64,000 nucleotides of DNA from UBA8941 sp963780545 (GTDB lineage: Archaea > Thermoproteota > Bathyarchaeia > TCS64). Shown piece by piece: positions 45,081 through 54,683 of the stretch (positions are counted from its first letter, which is position 1; each line of letters opens with the position of its first letter). A program made the position numbers and the translations under genes. The notes beneath the pieces are model-generated. The model was not told the origin of the DNA and searched no databases. It saw nothing but the letters and a program-made list of their open reading frames with translations. The stretch covers positions 62,001 to 126,000 of the forward strand of contig CAWACK010000021.1 in assembly GCA_963780545.1 (NCBI GenBank), given 5' to 3'.

Positions 45081-46730
45081 GTGGAGTCTCTGGATACTGA
45101 ACTTCTTGAGCGATTCATATCCGCTGAACTCGACGGGAGAAAGCACCCAGGTTCATCCGTTTCAATAATCAAGGGCGATCAGGTAGTATGGTCAAAGGGA
45201 TTCGGCTACGCAGACATCAGAAAAGGTACACTAGTAACCCCAGATACAGTATATGGCTGTGCATCTGTCACTAAACCAGTCGTAACCACTGGTTTTCTCC
45301 AACTGATGGAGCAAGGAAAGTTCAATCTCAACGACGATGTGAATAAACACCTAGACATCAAGATCAAGAATGTAAAAGGGGAGGAGCCGAAGATCAAAGA
45401 TCTCCTCACCCACCATACTGGGATGCCAACGCGTGTACCACCTCTATTCCTACTTGGCGAAAAACCTCTTGACATGAGAAGCTATATCGATGAAGCAGCC
45501 AAAATGGTAAGGCCCCGCGGGGAATCATGGGCGTATTGTAACACTGCCTTCACAATTGTGGGTTACCTCATCGAGCAATTCACTGGTTTAACCTATGATC
45601 AATACATCAAAGAGCACGTCCTGAAACCCCTCGAGATGACCTCAAGCGACTTCGAACTTTCCCCTAAAATCTTGGATAACCTAGCCCAAGGCTACAAACG
45701 ACCAGGAGGACCAGACAAAGAACTTCTGCCCAATCCACTCTACGTTCTGGGTACGAAACCAGCAGATCCAGCGGGAAGCCTTTACTCAAATGTCCTAGAT
45801 CTGGCTAAATTCGTAATCATGAACATGAACGGCGGAGTCTACAAAGGGAAGCGGTTGCTAAAGGAAGAAACCATTCGACAGATGCACAGTCTGCAGGCCC
45901 CCACAAGCAAATCTCGAAGTGGTATGGGCCTTACCTGGTTCCGAACTATACATGACGGCCAAGTGATGCTTTATCACACTGGTGGTCTTCCAGATTATAC
46001 GAACCACGTCTGCTTCTATCCCGAGAAGAGAATAGGTGTTTGCTGGATGAGCAACCTCCAAGATGGGTCGGGGTGGAGACCCCCTGCCCCGACTGCTCTC
46101 AGGATAGCTGTAGGAGAAGCCCTAAGAAACCAAGCTAATATCCAATTACCCCCTACAAACTGGGAGAAGATCGTAGGTACTTACGGTGATGAGACCCATA
46201 AATCAACAATAAGAGTAATAAACGGCTTCATGACACTAGACGACTACCTTCAGCTCGAAAGAGTCGATGACACCAGATATACAGTGCACGGCCCGACAAG
46301 CGATGGCGACGAACTCACCTTCGAATACGGGGAAAATGGCCTCGTCGAGAAATTTGACCTTAACACCTCATTCTACCCAAGATACAAGCCTGAGACCTTC
46401 CTCGTTGATGTTGGGTTAGATCTAAACGGTGTATGGGTAGGCGAGTACTACAACTCATATGGCTTTCATAAACTTGAACTAATTATATCTGATCGCCATA
46501 ACGCCACTGTAAAAGATCCGCAGGGTGAAGTTGTTACGCTAATGGATTTCCGAGCGGAGTTAGGCCAAGTCACTGGACACTGCAAATTCAGGATCCCTGT
46601 CATATATGCAAGGTGGCGTACTAGTGACTGGATAGAGACCCAAATAGAACTGAAGGCGATTGACGGTAAGCTGAAAGGGGTTTTAAAAACAGAAGGCGAG
46701 TCGGATTTAATCGAGTTGATAAAGACTTAA
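45081..46730 (+). CDS. Class C beta-lactamase-fold serine hydrolase (S12 family)
   Basis: Beta-lactamase/penicillin-binding-protein-fold hydrolase, 549 residues. Catalytic motifs are Ser62-x-x-Lys65 in SVTK, Tyr152-x-Asn in YCN and HTGG at about 299. DLLTHHTGMP is also typical of the esterase/DD-peptidase branch. A C-terminal beta-rich domain of about 190 residues follows, as in DUF3471-type proteins. Start is GTG 45081 behind a purine-rich stretch. No signal peptide is visible, so it is probably cytosolic, and substrates in archaea are likely esters or D-amino-acid peptides rather than peptidoglycan. No frame damage. Confidence 0.87.
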   Translation: MESLDTELLERFISAELDGRKHPGSSVSIIKGDQVVWSKGFGYADIRKGTLVTPDTVYGCASVTKPVVTTGFLQLMEQGKFNLNDDVNKHLDIKIKNVKGEEPKIKDLLTHHTGMPTRVPPLFLLGEKPLDMRSYIDEAAKMVRPRGESWAYCNTAFTIVGYLIEQFTGLTYDQYIKEHVLKPLEMTSSDFELSPKILDNLAQGYKRPGGPDKELLPNPLYVLGTKPADPAGSLYSNVLDLAKFVIMNMNGGVYKGKRLLKEETIRQMHSLQAPTSKSRSGMGLTWFRTIHDGQVMLYHTGGLPDYTNHVCFYPEKRIGVCWMSNLQDGSGWRPPAPTALRIAVGEALRNQANIQLPPTNWEKIVGTYGDETHKSTIRVINGFMTLDDYLQLERVDDTRYTVHGPTSDGDELTFEYGENGLVEKFDLNTSFYPRYKPETFLVDVGLDLNGVWVGEYYNSYGFHKLELIISDRHNATVKDPQGEVVTLMDFRAELGQVTGHCKFRIPVIYARWRTSDWIETQIELKAIDGKLKGVLKTEGESDLIELIKT

Positions 46731-46742
46731 TTAATTCTTATT

Positions 46743-47895
46743 TTAGCGACTCCACTTGATTTTTGGCATTATATTTTTCTTTTTCTTCTCTATTCGGGAC
46801 TTATATTTAATCAACTTAGGAATTGTCAATCTGAGTTCGGAGTCGAGGTCAAATGATGGCTTAAACCCCAGTGCAGGTAGTTTCTCTCGATCCGGATTAT
46901 AGTAATGCTCTTCCTTCTCCATTCTAGGGTTTTCGATACTCCAAATCTTCGTATTCAGTCCAAATTCACTCGCTATATTAACGACATGGTTAGCAAGCTC
47001 ATTAACTGAATAAGTCTCATCGAATTGGTTGAAGACCCTGTATTCGCCTCGGTTGGGGGATTCTCCGCCGTAATTGTCATACACTCTATACTGTCGCGGA
47101 GAGCGATGAAGCCTCTCGTCCTGCCACCACGTCCATAGGGGGTTAGCTCATGACCGACCACAGCCTGGGCGCAAAACCTGTTCAATGCAGTCCCCCACGC
47201 TTCGTCAAATCGAACCTGGTAAGGAGTTCATCGTTGGCCATTTCGTCTGTCACGATTCCGTGGACTACTCCCTGCATAATGTCAGTGCTCCTGAGCCCCC
47301 AGATCTTGCATGCAAACATGATGTTGTGAGAGTCGTGCACCTTGCTCAAGTGGTACCAGCTTCCAGGCTGGCGTGGAAATGGAAGATAGTCTTTTCTTCC
47401 CCTAAATTCAATCTCGAAGAAGCCTTCGGGTATATCGATGTTCGGTGTCCCATATTCACCCATCGTCCCGAGCTTGAGCAGGTGGCATTTCGGGACCTGC
47501 TTCTTCACGGCGAATAGTATATTGTTGGTTCCGATGATGTTGTTCATCTGCGTATAGTTGCAGTGCTCAACATCGATCATACTGTATGGAGCTGACGGAA
47601 TTTCGCCGAGGTGAACTATGCAGTCCGGGTTTTCTCTACTGATTACGGTGTCGACGAAATCATACTTAGTGAGATCACCTTCATAGAATGCAAGCTTATT
47701 ACCCGAAATTTTCTCCCAGCATACTAATCTTTCATTAAGAGTTTTTATCGGCGTTGCTGAGTAGGAGCCAAGTTCCTCAACGTTTTTTCTCCTGCTAAAG
47801 TTATCAACACCGGAAACAATATGCCCCCTATTCGAGAGGTGCATCGCAAGCGGCGAACTTAGGTATCCGTCGATTCCCATTATCAAGATTTTCAA
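46743..47895 (-). CDS. agl3: UDP-sulfoquinovose synthase (Agl3/SqdB family; two frameshifts)
   Basis: Short-chain dehydrogenase/epimerase-fold enzyme that converts UDP-glucose and sulfite to UDP-sulfoquinovose. In Sulfolobus the homologue Agl3 supplies the sulfonated sugar of the N-glycan. Sequence follows SQD1: an N-terminal Rossmann motif, VHLGEIPSAPYSMID, GTMGEYGTPNIDIPEG, catalytic YHLSK, then WGTALNRFCAQAVVGHELTPYG-GGRTRGF and YRVFNQFDETYSVNELA. The frame breaks near 47206 and again at a C-run near 47055, each repairable with one base. Joined length is about 384 residues, normal for the family. First or last member of the surface-sugar cluster depending on transcription; probably functional if errors are technical. 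Confidence 0.83.
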
Positions 47896-48018
47896 GGAGT
47901 ATTCTCGCCTATGCTCAACAATTAACGATATACACTCATTTTAAATCTGCATCTATTTCAAAAAAGATTTAGCGATTAATTAGGAGCATTCTTAGGTTAC
48001 TGCTACATTAAGATGGGC

Positions 48019-48244
48019 CTAATCTATTACAATCATAGTTAGAGTCGATTTTACGTTCTTTAGGCGCCTGATCTGGTTGGTCACGATATCTTTAAGTTGC
48101 TCCATAGTGTCAGCTTCCAACCGAACAACATAGTCATAAACTCCGTAGACCCCGTAGACCTGTTTGACCTCAGGGATTGCCTTGATATTTATCTACGATG
48201 TCTGTCCCTAGCTCCGCATTTATCAACACAAACGCTGCATTCAA
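48019..48244 (-). CDS. Stand-alone Lrp/AsnC ligand-binding (RAM) domain protein (frameshifted)
   Basis: A small gene missed by simple ORF calling. From TTG 48244, with AGGGGA ahead of it, the protein reads LNAAFVLINAELGTDIVDK. After one extra base near 48187 it continues IKAIPEVKQVYGVYGVYDYVV and ends KSTLTMIVID. This is the typical 75-residue archaeal RAM-domain protein that lacks a helix-turn-helix and senses amino acids by oligomerising or pairing with Lrp regulators. The span of 226 bases is 75 codons plus the extra base. It lies in the sugar cluster on the same strand but probably is an unrelated passenger. Confidence 0.72.
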
Positions 48245-48449
48245 GAAAATCCCCTAGTAAATATTAAAATCAAGATGCCTTTAACACCTTCCAAAGCATG
48301 TGCCCGAATCGATTAAAAAGCGAAGAAGTTGCACCCTTTTTGATTAAATCGTGTTGACTATAGCACCCGTCAAATCGAATAAAGAGTCTCCTGAATCATC
48401 AATATCTCAGTAAGGCTGACGCGCGCGTGCTCTATTTGCTGAAAACAGC

Positions 48450-49136
48450 TTATTTTTTTAGTATTATATGGCTCCGATAGTACGCCCAGCTATCCACACA
48501 ATAAACGCTTGAGAAGCCTGTCTCCTTAGCATTTTTTTCCACATCCTTTTTCTTGACCCAAAAGCCTTAGCGATTCGTGTCGTAAATGGGGAGTAGGGCA
48601 GTGAAGGTTTTCTTTACCCTCTCTTTGTATAGATTATTTCTCTTCTCATAATCAGGGTCATCTAGGAGGTATAGTCTTCCTCCCTCAACTAAGATGTCGT
48701 AAAAGTTCCTGAGGACTCGGTTATATAGCCTTGGATGAATATAGAAGAAGGCGTTATTGACGAATATCTTGGAGTATTCACAATCCTTCACATTAATATC
48801 AAGAAAATCGTCTATGTAAAATATCTCTGGCTTAAAACTGTTCTTGGCTATTTCAATAAGTTTTTCCGACGAATCGAAACCCGCGATTCTGTAGCCATCC
48901 TTATGGAAAGCATATGTGATTTCACCACTACCACAACCAGCGTCGAGAATACTGTCATTCCTATTCGGTTTTATAACTTCAATAATCTTATGATAGAAAT
49001 AGTCAAAGTGGCTATTACTCATATCGCGATGTGTCTTCTCAGTTATTGCCCAGTACTTTTGTGCGTTTTCATATGCGTATCTTGGCGAAAAAAATATTAA
49101 CATACGTTGCAGTGGCGACCGTATATACATTTTCAC
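48450..49136 (-). CDS. Class I SAM-dependent methyltransferase with in-frame TAA
   Basis: Methyltransferase with the Rossmann SAM-binding motif SILDAGCGSGEI (about residue 65) and the acidic loop FDSSEKLIEIA. The ORF ends at a TAA at 48567-48569, but the same frame continues without further stops as G-F-W-V-K-K-K-D-V-E-K-N-A-K-E and ends at 48450 with WAYYRSHIILKK. A GFWV segment followed by a closing strand before the end is expected in this family. So the protein is probably 228 residues with an internal nonsense codon or a base error. Likely methylates a sugar or lipid-linked glycan, judging by neighbours. Confidence 0.72.
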
Positions 49137-49239
49137 TTTTAAGATTTATTTTCTGTAAATAGGCTTTCAGGAGACGTAATCTGTATTGCAGAACAGGATT
49201 TAGGATTCAGTTTTTCTTCTAAACAATCTCCTTAAAAGG

Positions 49240-50248
49240 CTATTTTAAGGTCGTTACGATTGCCTCTTGTATTAGTTTAGACACCCTTTCTGAGCCACGT
49301 CCGTCGACCAATTTTCTTCCCGCTATGCTCATTCCTCTACGTTTCTCCTTATCATTAATTAACCCACTTACAGCCCTTCTCAACTTTTTTCTATGAACCT
49401 TTCTCGAGTAACCGAGATTCACGCAAGTATCAAAAGCTTGTAACCTATTGGCTGTTTCTACTTCGAAGAGTTCTTCGCAGATGACAACTGCTGGCGTCCC
49501 AGTCGCCGCAAGTTCAAAAAGTGTATTTCCACCTGCGCTAATGGAGAGGTCGGATTTAGCCATAATCTCCCACATATTCGTGACGTTGAAGTTGATTTCA
49601 ATATTTTTTTTAATTTTTCCAACTGTCCGCTCTAGATCAACATAGTGTTTGAAAGCGGGTCCGATGACCGTCGTCATATCAAATCTATCAGGCATAGTGT
49701 CAAGAATCTCAATTACACTAGAAGCTAGTCCAAGGGTGTCGGCCCCACCCAGCGTTATCAGAATTTGAGGGGGATCGTTTTCCCTTTTTTCGGAGGTCTC
49801 GGCAAAACGAGGATTGATTACAACGTAAGTAGGGTCTGTGTAGAAACGCGTACTGGATCCGGGTTTTCAGGTGCTTCAATTTACTATATAGAACATTGAA
49901 GGCAAGGTCGGCCTCGAAGACTCCATCACCGCAGTCGTCGAATGACACGAGGATGTCACATTTTTCCTTGAGCTTACGCATGTAGGAAACTTCCGTGTCA
50001 AGTTTGTCAACTACTATAACGTCTGGATGTTCTGAATCAATTGCTGCGTATTCTCCTTTCTCGTTGTGCACAATTCTAGTGGGTAATCTTTCAGAAAGCT
50101 TCTTTGAGGCGGTGACGTCGCCTTTCGTCAAGAAAACAATATCTGCCCAAACGTTCAGTGCCTCTGCGAGGTTTAGGGTGCGATATATATGGCCCATACC
50201 GAGGGAGTGGTTCCCGTCGGCCCTAATGACAATCCGCGCTTTAGCCAT
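49240..50248 (-). CDS. PseG/SpsG-like nucleotide-sugar hydrolase or GT-B transferase (frameshifted)
   Basis: GT-B-fold protein of the PseG family, which in pseudaminic acid synthesis removes UDP from the 2,4-diacetamido sugar before condensation by a NeuB homologue. The N-terminus shows RADGNHSLGMGHIYRTLNLAEAL, the PseG/SpsG glycine motif G-x-G-H-x-x-R. The C-terminal half has SAGGNTLFELAATGTPAVVICEE. A one-base shift near 49845 interrupts the middle; corrected, it reads YTDPTYVVINPRFAE and QILITLGGADTLG. About 335 residues, normal. It overlaps no neighbour but lies seven bases from the cytidylyltransferase, which strongly supports a nonulosonic acid pathway. Confidence 0.82.
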
Positions 50249-50254
50249 TGGGAG

Positions 50255-50962
50255 TCACCTCATTTCCAGAAGTGATGGATCCGAATCGAGAAGTCTAATT
50301 GTATCCTTGAGGTCTACTATCTCCCCGGGTTTATAGAGCATCTCATAAATCTTCGTTATAAATTTCAGGTCCTCGACTGTATCGACGGTAAGTCGATAAT
50401 TCCTCTTGAGCTCAGGATCGCATTCGAGTGCCTGAATCTTGAAGTTCTTAGGGTGTTCGAGTATATATTCGTCAGCATGTTCCCTATATCTCAGTTCCTT
50501 GTTTGCTGACTCAACACAGGATCGTTTAAGAGCCTCAGCGGATATGACGCAGTTACCGAGGCCAGTACCCCAAGGCATGTCTTTCGTATATGTGAGATCA
50601 GTGTCATTTTCAAGTTGTGCCTCAATCATGTCATCGAAGTTTTCTGGAGAGATGAGTGGGTCGTCGCAGGTGAACCTGACGACTTGGTCGGCTTGATAAT
50701 TCTCTGCCGCTTTACAAAACCTGTCGAGGACATCGTTCTGGGATCCCCTGTAAACACCAATGCTAAAACCTTTACAGAACTCTTCGATGATATTGTCTTC
50801 AATGTTCTTAGTAGTGGCTATTACGATCTCATCGACCCTGTTACAAAGTTTAACCCTCTCTATAACACGCTGTAGGAGTGGCTTACCCATGAGGAGCATC
50901 ATCGTCTTACCTGGAAGTCTGGTTGAACCCATCCTTGCCTGCCCTATGGCCACGACTCTCAT
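50255..50962 (-). CDS. SpsF/NeuA-like cytidylyltransferase
   Basis: Nucleotidyltransferase of the SpsF (COG1861) / CMP-sialic acid synthetase group, 235 residues. The motif IGQARMGSTRLPGKTMM is the CTP-binding loop of this family, and the core pattern VVRFTCDDPLISPENFD holds the metal-binding Asp. It would activate a nonulosonic acid with CMP for transfer. It lies 11 bases after neuB and just before the PseG-like gene, a familiar trio. Sugar specificity cannot be inferred from sequence alone. Confidence 0.87.
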   Translation of the reverse strand: MRVVAIGQARMGSTRLPGKTMMLLMGKPLLQRVIERVKLCNRVDEIVIATTKNIEDNIIEEFCKGFSIGVYRGSQNDVLDRFCKAAENYQADQVVRFTCDDPLISPENFDDMIEAQLENDTDLTYTKDMPWGTGLGNCVISAEALKRSCVESANKELRYREHADEYILEHPKNFKIQALECDPELKRNYRLTVDTVEDLKFITKIYEMLYKPGEIVDLKDTIRLLDSDPSLLEMR

Positions 50963-50973
50963 ATCATAAACTC

Positions 50974-52002
50974 CTAGACATCTTCCCAGGTTATGGGTTG
51001 GTCACGCTTAATGGTCTTCTTCGCCGCCCTTCCTATGATTATTTCGATGAACTCTGGTGGGATCCCGTAGGCTGGCCTTTTGATTATTATGTCACCTTTG
51101 TCTATCTTGGCACCTTTCTTGATGTCTCTTCTTGCAATGATGCTCTTTCTTGTTTCCATCCGCATTTTCTTCTCAGAGTAAACTGGCTTCTTTATACCGT
51201 CTCCTAAGCCCTTCTCAAGTTCTCTAATGCCTTTGACAATCATTGAGAATTCTTTGGGGTTCGAGGAGAACGCGGCGTCTGAGATGGGGAGCTTCTTGTC
51301 GATGGTGAAGTGTTTCTCAATGATATTGGCTCCCAGTGCAATGGCTGCTATGGGCATCGAAAAGCTCTCCGTATGGTCAGAAAACCCCACGGGGAGACAA
51401 AACGCTCTCTTCATAGTTTCTATTGCTCTTAGATTCACTGTTGAGAGGTCCTTTATTGGGTAATTAGAGACGCAATGTAGTAGTATGAGTTGGTCATTGC
51501 CTGCGTCATTTACAGACTGAACGGCTCTATCGACCTCCGAGATCGTCCCCATCCCAGTCGAGACAATCATAGGCAAACCCTTTCTAGCAACATATTTCAG
51601 GAAGGGCAGATTCGTCAAATCGTCGGAACCAATCTTTATCACATCCACGCAAAGCTCCTCAAGGAGATCGACGTCATCATAGTAACTTGGAGTGGAGAAT
51701 GCGATTATGCCCTTCTTCTTAGCGTAGTCGAAGATTTCTTTATGTGTCTCAGGAGAGATCTCGCTCTTTTTAAACGACTCAAACTGAGATGTACCACCCG
51801 CTTCATCAGGAAACAATGCAGACTCGGTCACAAGCGTCTCTGCCTTGTATGTCTGGATCTTTATCGCATCAGCACCTGCATTTACTGCCTCATCCACACT
51901 TTTCTTAGCCTGCTCAAGGTTTTGGAAATTTACACCGAGTTCAGCGATTATGAAGGCCGGTTCACCATCGCCGATCTTCTTATTCCCAATCTGTACATAC
52001 AA
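50974..52002 (-). CDS. N-acetylneuraminate synthase family protein (NeuB/PseI/LegI)
   Basis: Condenses a six-carbon amino sugar with phosphoenolpyruvate to give a nine-carbon nonulosonic acid. TIM-barrel motifs: FIIAELGVNFQNLEQAK, DAIKIQTYKAETL, DVIKIGSDDLTNLPFL, VSTGMGTISEVDRAV, LLHCVSNYPI and GFSDHTESF, with the metal-binding EKHFTIDK. A C-terminal SAF/antifreeze-like domain (ARRDIKKGAKIDKGDIIIKRPAYGI) completes the standard fold. 342 residues. Neu5Ac, pseudaminic or legionaminic acid are all possible products. No sialidase or transporter is adjacent. Confidence 0.92.
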   Translation of the reverse strand: MYVQIGNKKIGDGEPAFIIAELGVNFQNLEQAKKSVDEAVNAGADAIKIQTYKAETLVTESALFPDEAGGTSQFESFKKSEISPETHKEIFDYAKKKGIIAFSTPSYYDDVDLLEELCVDVIKIGSDDLTNLPFLKYVARKGLPMIVSTGMGTISEVDRAVQSVNDAGNDQLILLHCVSNYPIKDLSTVNLRAIETMKRAFCLPVGFSDHTESFSMPIAAIALGANIIEKHFTIDKKLPISDAAFSSNPKEFSMIVKGIRELEKGLGDGIKKPVYSEKKMRMETRKSIIARRDIKKGAKIDKGDIIIKRPAYGIPPEFIEIIIGRAAKKTIKRDQPITWEDV

Positions 52003-52061
52003 AGCTGATTCCTCGCAACTCTAACCAGTAAAAAGGTCGCTCCGATTAAAGCACTTTCTCG

Positions 52062-53231
52062 CTAGGGAAGTCGAGCTAGGAAATCCTTCATCGTTTCAAA
52101 ATGTTTTTGGAAAGTCGACTCTAGTCCTAGATAGCTTTCGAAACCCGTCGCTTTCTCCCTAACAAGAAGACTTCTAATCAGCCTAACAGACTGGCTATTT
52201 CCTGTTATTAGTAATCTCTGAGACCACCTCAAAGCTGAATGGTTAGAGACTATACGAGTTACCTTGTTGAGTAGATTATATTTCCCTATCCAGTTCCCAA
52301 TCTGGTAAGTAGGTTCAGCCAACAAGCCGATGCTCCAAGCTTGTATTCCCGGTAAACCTATGGTTTCTCCGAAGCCCTTACCCCTAGCGTCAACGTTTAG
52401 GAGAACTGAGGGTTTCCTTTGGCTCAGGAAGTCTATATGACCGTGGAGTCTGTAACCGACGTGGAGATCGCAGTCTTCATAAAAACTGATCTTGGAAAGA
52501 TCGTACCCAGCATCAACGATCTCGTATCCAAGCTCGGTAGCAACATCCTTTACAGCCAAGAGTCGTGGCTCTTCCTCAACGAATGTGAATTCGTCTGACT
52601 TTAGACCCCGATGGAATGAGCAGTATAACTTAGCATCACTGAATAACTCCTTGACTACACGCATAACCTCGATGCATTGCTCATCATAGAGTCTAGGCAT
52701 TGTATGGAACTGAGGAATTGTGAAAACCACCTTGTTAATCGAGGCCCTCTTCTCGAACGCCTTGTTTATGTAATTGAGATCATACCAGACTGGACAGCCA
52801 GTCATAACTCCCTTCAGACCGTTCTTCTCAAGTACCTTGATTGTCTGGTTATCACGGCAACTAATCATTCTGCAACTTTCAAGAACCCTTCGCGAGGACG
52901 CAGTAAATGAATAGGTATTCAACTGCCTTTTGGTGCCTGGGATCTCGTTCCAACCTCCACCAAGTACAACCTTTGGTGCCTTGATTTTGTTAAGGTTCTT
53001 TGTTAGTGGATAAACACCGGGATAAAACGTTTTACTAATATTCGGTCCACCACAAAAAATCAGAGCGTCTGAACCATTTACCTCATCTAGACGATCGTCT
53101 AAAGGCTCCCAGCCATTGAGTGTGATTAGCTCATGTTCTGGTCGGAACTGCCGTAAAAGTTTCTTAGCTCTATCAAGAATAAGAAAGTCCCCTATGTTCT
53201 TTTTAGCTCCGGATAGAAGAACATAGGTCAT
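52062..53231 (-). CDS. Polysaccharide pyruvyl transferase family protein
   Basis: GT-B-like enzyme of the CsaB/WcaK family, which adds a pyruvate ketal from PEP to a glycan. ATG 53231 begins MTYVLLSGAKKNIGDFLI, the correct family start (G-x-x-N-x-G-D); the longer frame up to 53372 runs antisense-free into the previous gene and is unlikely. Visible: GGPNISKTFYP, VVLGGGWNEIPG, SCRDNQTIKVLEKNGL, TGCPVWY and the C-terminal His motif VGYRLHGHIDFLSQRKPSVL. About 389 residues. Pyruvylated sugars are S-layer and cell-wall anchor points in bacteria; a comparable surface role here is inference. Confidence 0.85.
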   Translation of the reverse strand: MTYVLLSGAKKNIGDFLILDRAKKLLRQFRPEHELITLNGWEPLDDRLDEVNGSDALIFCGGPNISKTFYPGVYPLTKNLNKIKAPKVVLGGGWNEIPGTKRQLNTYSFTASSRRVLESCRMISCRDNQTIKVLEKNGLKGVMTGCPVWYDLNYINKAFEKRASINKVVFTIPQFHTMPRLYDEQCIEVMRVVKELFSDAKLYCSFHRGLKSDEFTFVEEEPRLLAVKDVATELGYEIVDAGYDLSKISFYEDCDLHVGYRLHGHIDFLSQRKPSVLLNVDARGKGFGETIGLPGIQAWSIGLLAEPTYQIGNWIGKYNLLNKVTRIVSNHSALRWSQRLLITGNSQSVRLIRSLLVREKATGFESYLGLESTFQKHFETMKDFLARLP

Positions 53232-53271
53232 ATTGGTGAATATCCAAATCTGAATATTAAAAGGGGCACAA

Positions 53272-54009
53272 TCAATTTTCCAGCTTCCAACCCTTCTTGA
53301 TGATTTCTTGACCTGATGCCCCTTCGTTGAAGAGCAGATCAAGCCCCGACATATCGGAAACAAAGGGCTCATAGACCTGTCTATACTCAGGATGATGAAA
53401 ATCTTGATAGACTACTTCTATGCCTGCTTCACGGAAAAGAGTTTCATTCAAGTAATTTTTACCAAAACTACCCGAAAGATAGATGTCCGCGTCGAGCTTA
53501 TTGCAGATATTTAGTAATAGTTCAGAGCTACTTCCAGAGGTTTCCATGTTTGAGGCAGAAATGATTTCAGTCTCTATCCCGAGTGAGTCTGCAAAGTATC
53601 TGATTATTTCAGTATTTAGCTCAGATAGGTGATTCCACACTGTATTAAAGACGTCTTCGAAGAACCCGGAGTAATCTTCAAAGAATCTCAATCTAGAGTA
53701 GTTCTGTTGAATGCTCTTCCAGTGGGTAACACCCCATTCTGTTGAGTTATTTATCTCGATTTCCGAGATGAGTCGCTCAAGTGGACCCTTCTTCACAGGG
53801 ACAGTCAGCCAAACCCAGCCTTCACTCGTTCTTATCCTGTTTCTATTCTGGAAATAGTTCTTTCTAAACTGGACATTATCAAGTAAGACGAAGGTGTTAC
53901 TATTAACAAGTTTATTTAAGAAACCTAGCCATGGAAGATACTCTGGTTGATGGATACCTACAACTCTTTCTCCTCTCACCTCAACCGGACCTCTCTTTAA
54001 ATAAGCCAC
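53272..54009 (-). CDS. WbqC-like family protein
   Basis: Protein of 245 residues with the WbqC family opening VVGIHQPEYLPWLGFLNKLVNSNTFVLLDNVQFRKNYFQNRNRI, including the invariant H-Q-P and D-x-V-Q motifs. WbqC proteins are found in O-antigen and nonulosonic acid clusters; a cysteine-protease-like or amide-forming activity has been suggested but is not established. The first 12-16 residues before VVGIHQPEY have no match, so the true start may be a GTG inside. It overlaps the PIG-L gene by 13 bases. Confidence 0.85.
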   Translation of the reverse strand: MAYLKRGPVEVRGERVVGIHQPEYLPWLGFLNKLVNSNTFVLLDNVQFRKNYFQNRNRIRTSEGWVWLTVPVKKGPLERLISEIEINNSTEWGVTHWKSIQQNYSRLRFFEDYSGFFEDVFNTVWNHLSELNTEIIRYFADSLGIETEIISASNMETSGSSSELLLNICNKLDADIYLSGSFGKNYLNETLFREAGIEVVYQDFHHPEYRQVYEPFVSDMSGLDLLFNEGASGQEIIKKGWKLEN

Positions 54010-54623
54010 TTTACTACTTCGAAGCTCTCAGCATACTCGACACCTATCTCGATGCCATCGTTCCTATTCTTGTATATGACGAAGTCAATCCACCTCTGTC
54101 CTCTCCTGTTAAATTCGGATGCATGAGCCTTTATTGCTTCAATCTTTTGGGTAATTTCTTGTGATATATCAGAATAGAATCGATTGTTAAAGAGTTCATC
54201 CGTTGCGTACCAGTTGCTTCGATACATCAGGACCCTCGGTATGTGTCGAGCAGCATTTATCGTGGCCCTCCCTATGGCGTTGTGATCCTGATGCATATCG
54301 TGTGACCAGTGGGTATATACAAGGTCAATTTCGTGGTTGTCGATTACCTCGTTTAGATACTCTATCAACTCTACATCGTATACAACTTGTTTCGTTTTAA
54401 ATGGGCCGACTTGTAGTTTTCCACCAATTATCTTCGCTGCTTTCTTTCCTTCCTCAAGCGCTATCCCCTTTGGGCGTATGAGAGTCCCATCGTAATTTCC
54501 ATATTCGGAGTCTGTAAGAACATACATGTGGACTTTGTCACCATTTTTCACATGTTTAATCAGAGTACCACCACAACCAAGCTCGATGTCATCGAAGTGG
54601 GCGCCGATAGCGAGAACGTTCAA
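53997..54623 (-). CDS. PIG-L family sugar deacetylase
   Basis: Zinc-dependent N-acetyl-sugar deacetylase (LmbE/PIG-L fold), 208 residues. Motifs: GAHFDDIELGCGGTLIKHVKNG at the N-terminus (A-H-x-D-D, zinc His and catalytic Asp) and YTHWSHDMHQDHNAIGRA in the middle with the third zinc His. It would unmask an amine on a GlcNAc-type precursor for later acylation. Both ends overlap or nearly touch sugar-pathway genes. Good match to the family throughout. Confidence 0.92.
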   Translation of the reverse strand: MNVLAIGAHFDDIELGCGGTLIKHVKNGDKVHMYVLTDSEYGNYDGTLIRPKGIALEEGKKAAKIIGGKLQVGPFKTKQVVYDVELIEYLNEVIDNHEIDLVYTHWSHDMHQDHNAIGRATINAARHIPRVLMYRSNWYATDELFNNRFYSDISQEITQKIEAIKAHASEFNRRGQRWIDFVIYKNRNDGIEIGVEYAESFEVVKWLI

Positions 54624-54683
54624 ATTGTCTTACCCACTTCAAAATGTATATACCCATTATAAATATCATCGAAGAGATAAAGT

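Noticed and set aside
47895..48567. tRNA or other stable RNA in the spacer before the methyltransferase
   Set aside because: No cloverleaf or T-loop sequence was found; most of the region is explained by the Lrp-like gene and the restored methyltransferase 3' end.
53232..53372. N-terminal extension of the pyruvyl transferase
   Set aside because: It overlaps wbqC, has no similarity to the family, and the internal Met at 53231 gives the correct family N-terminus.
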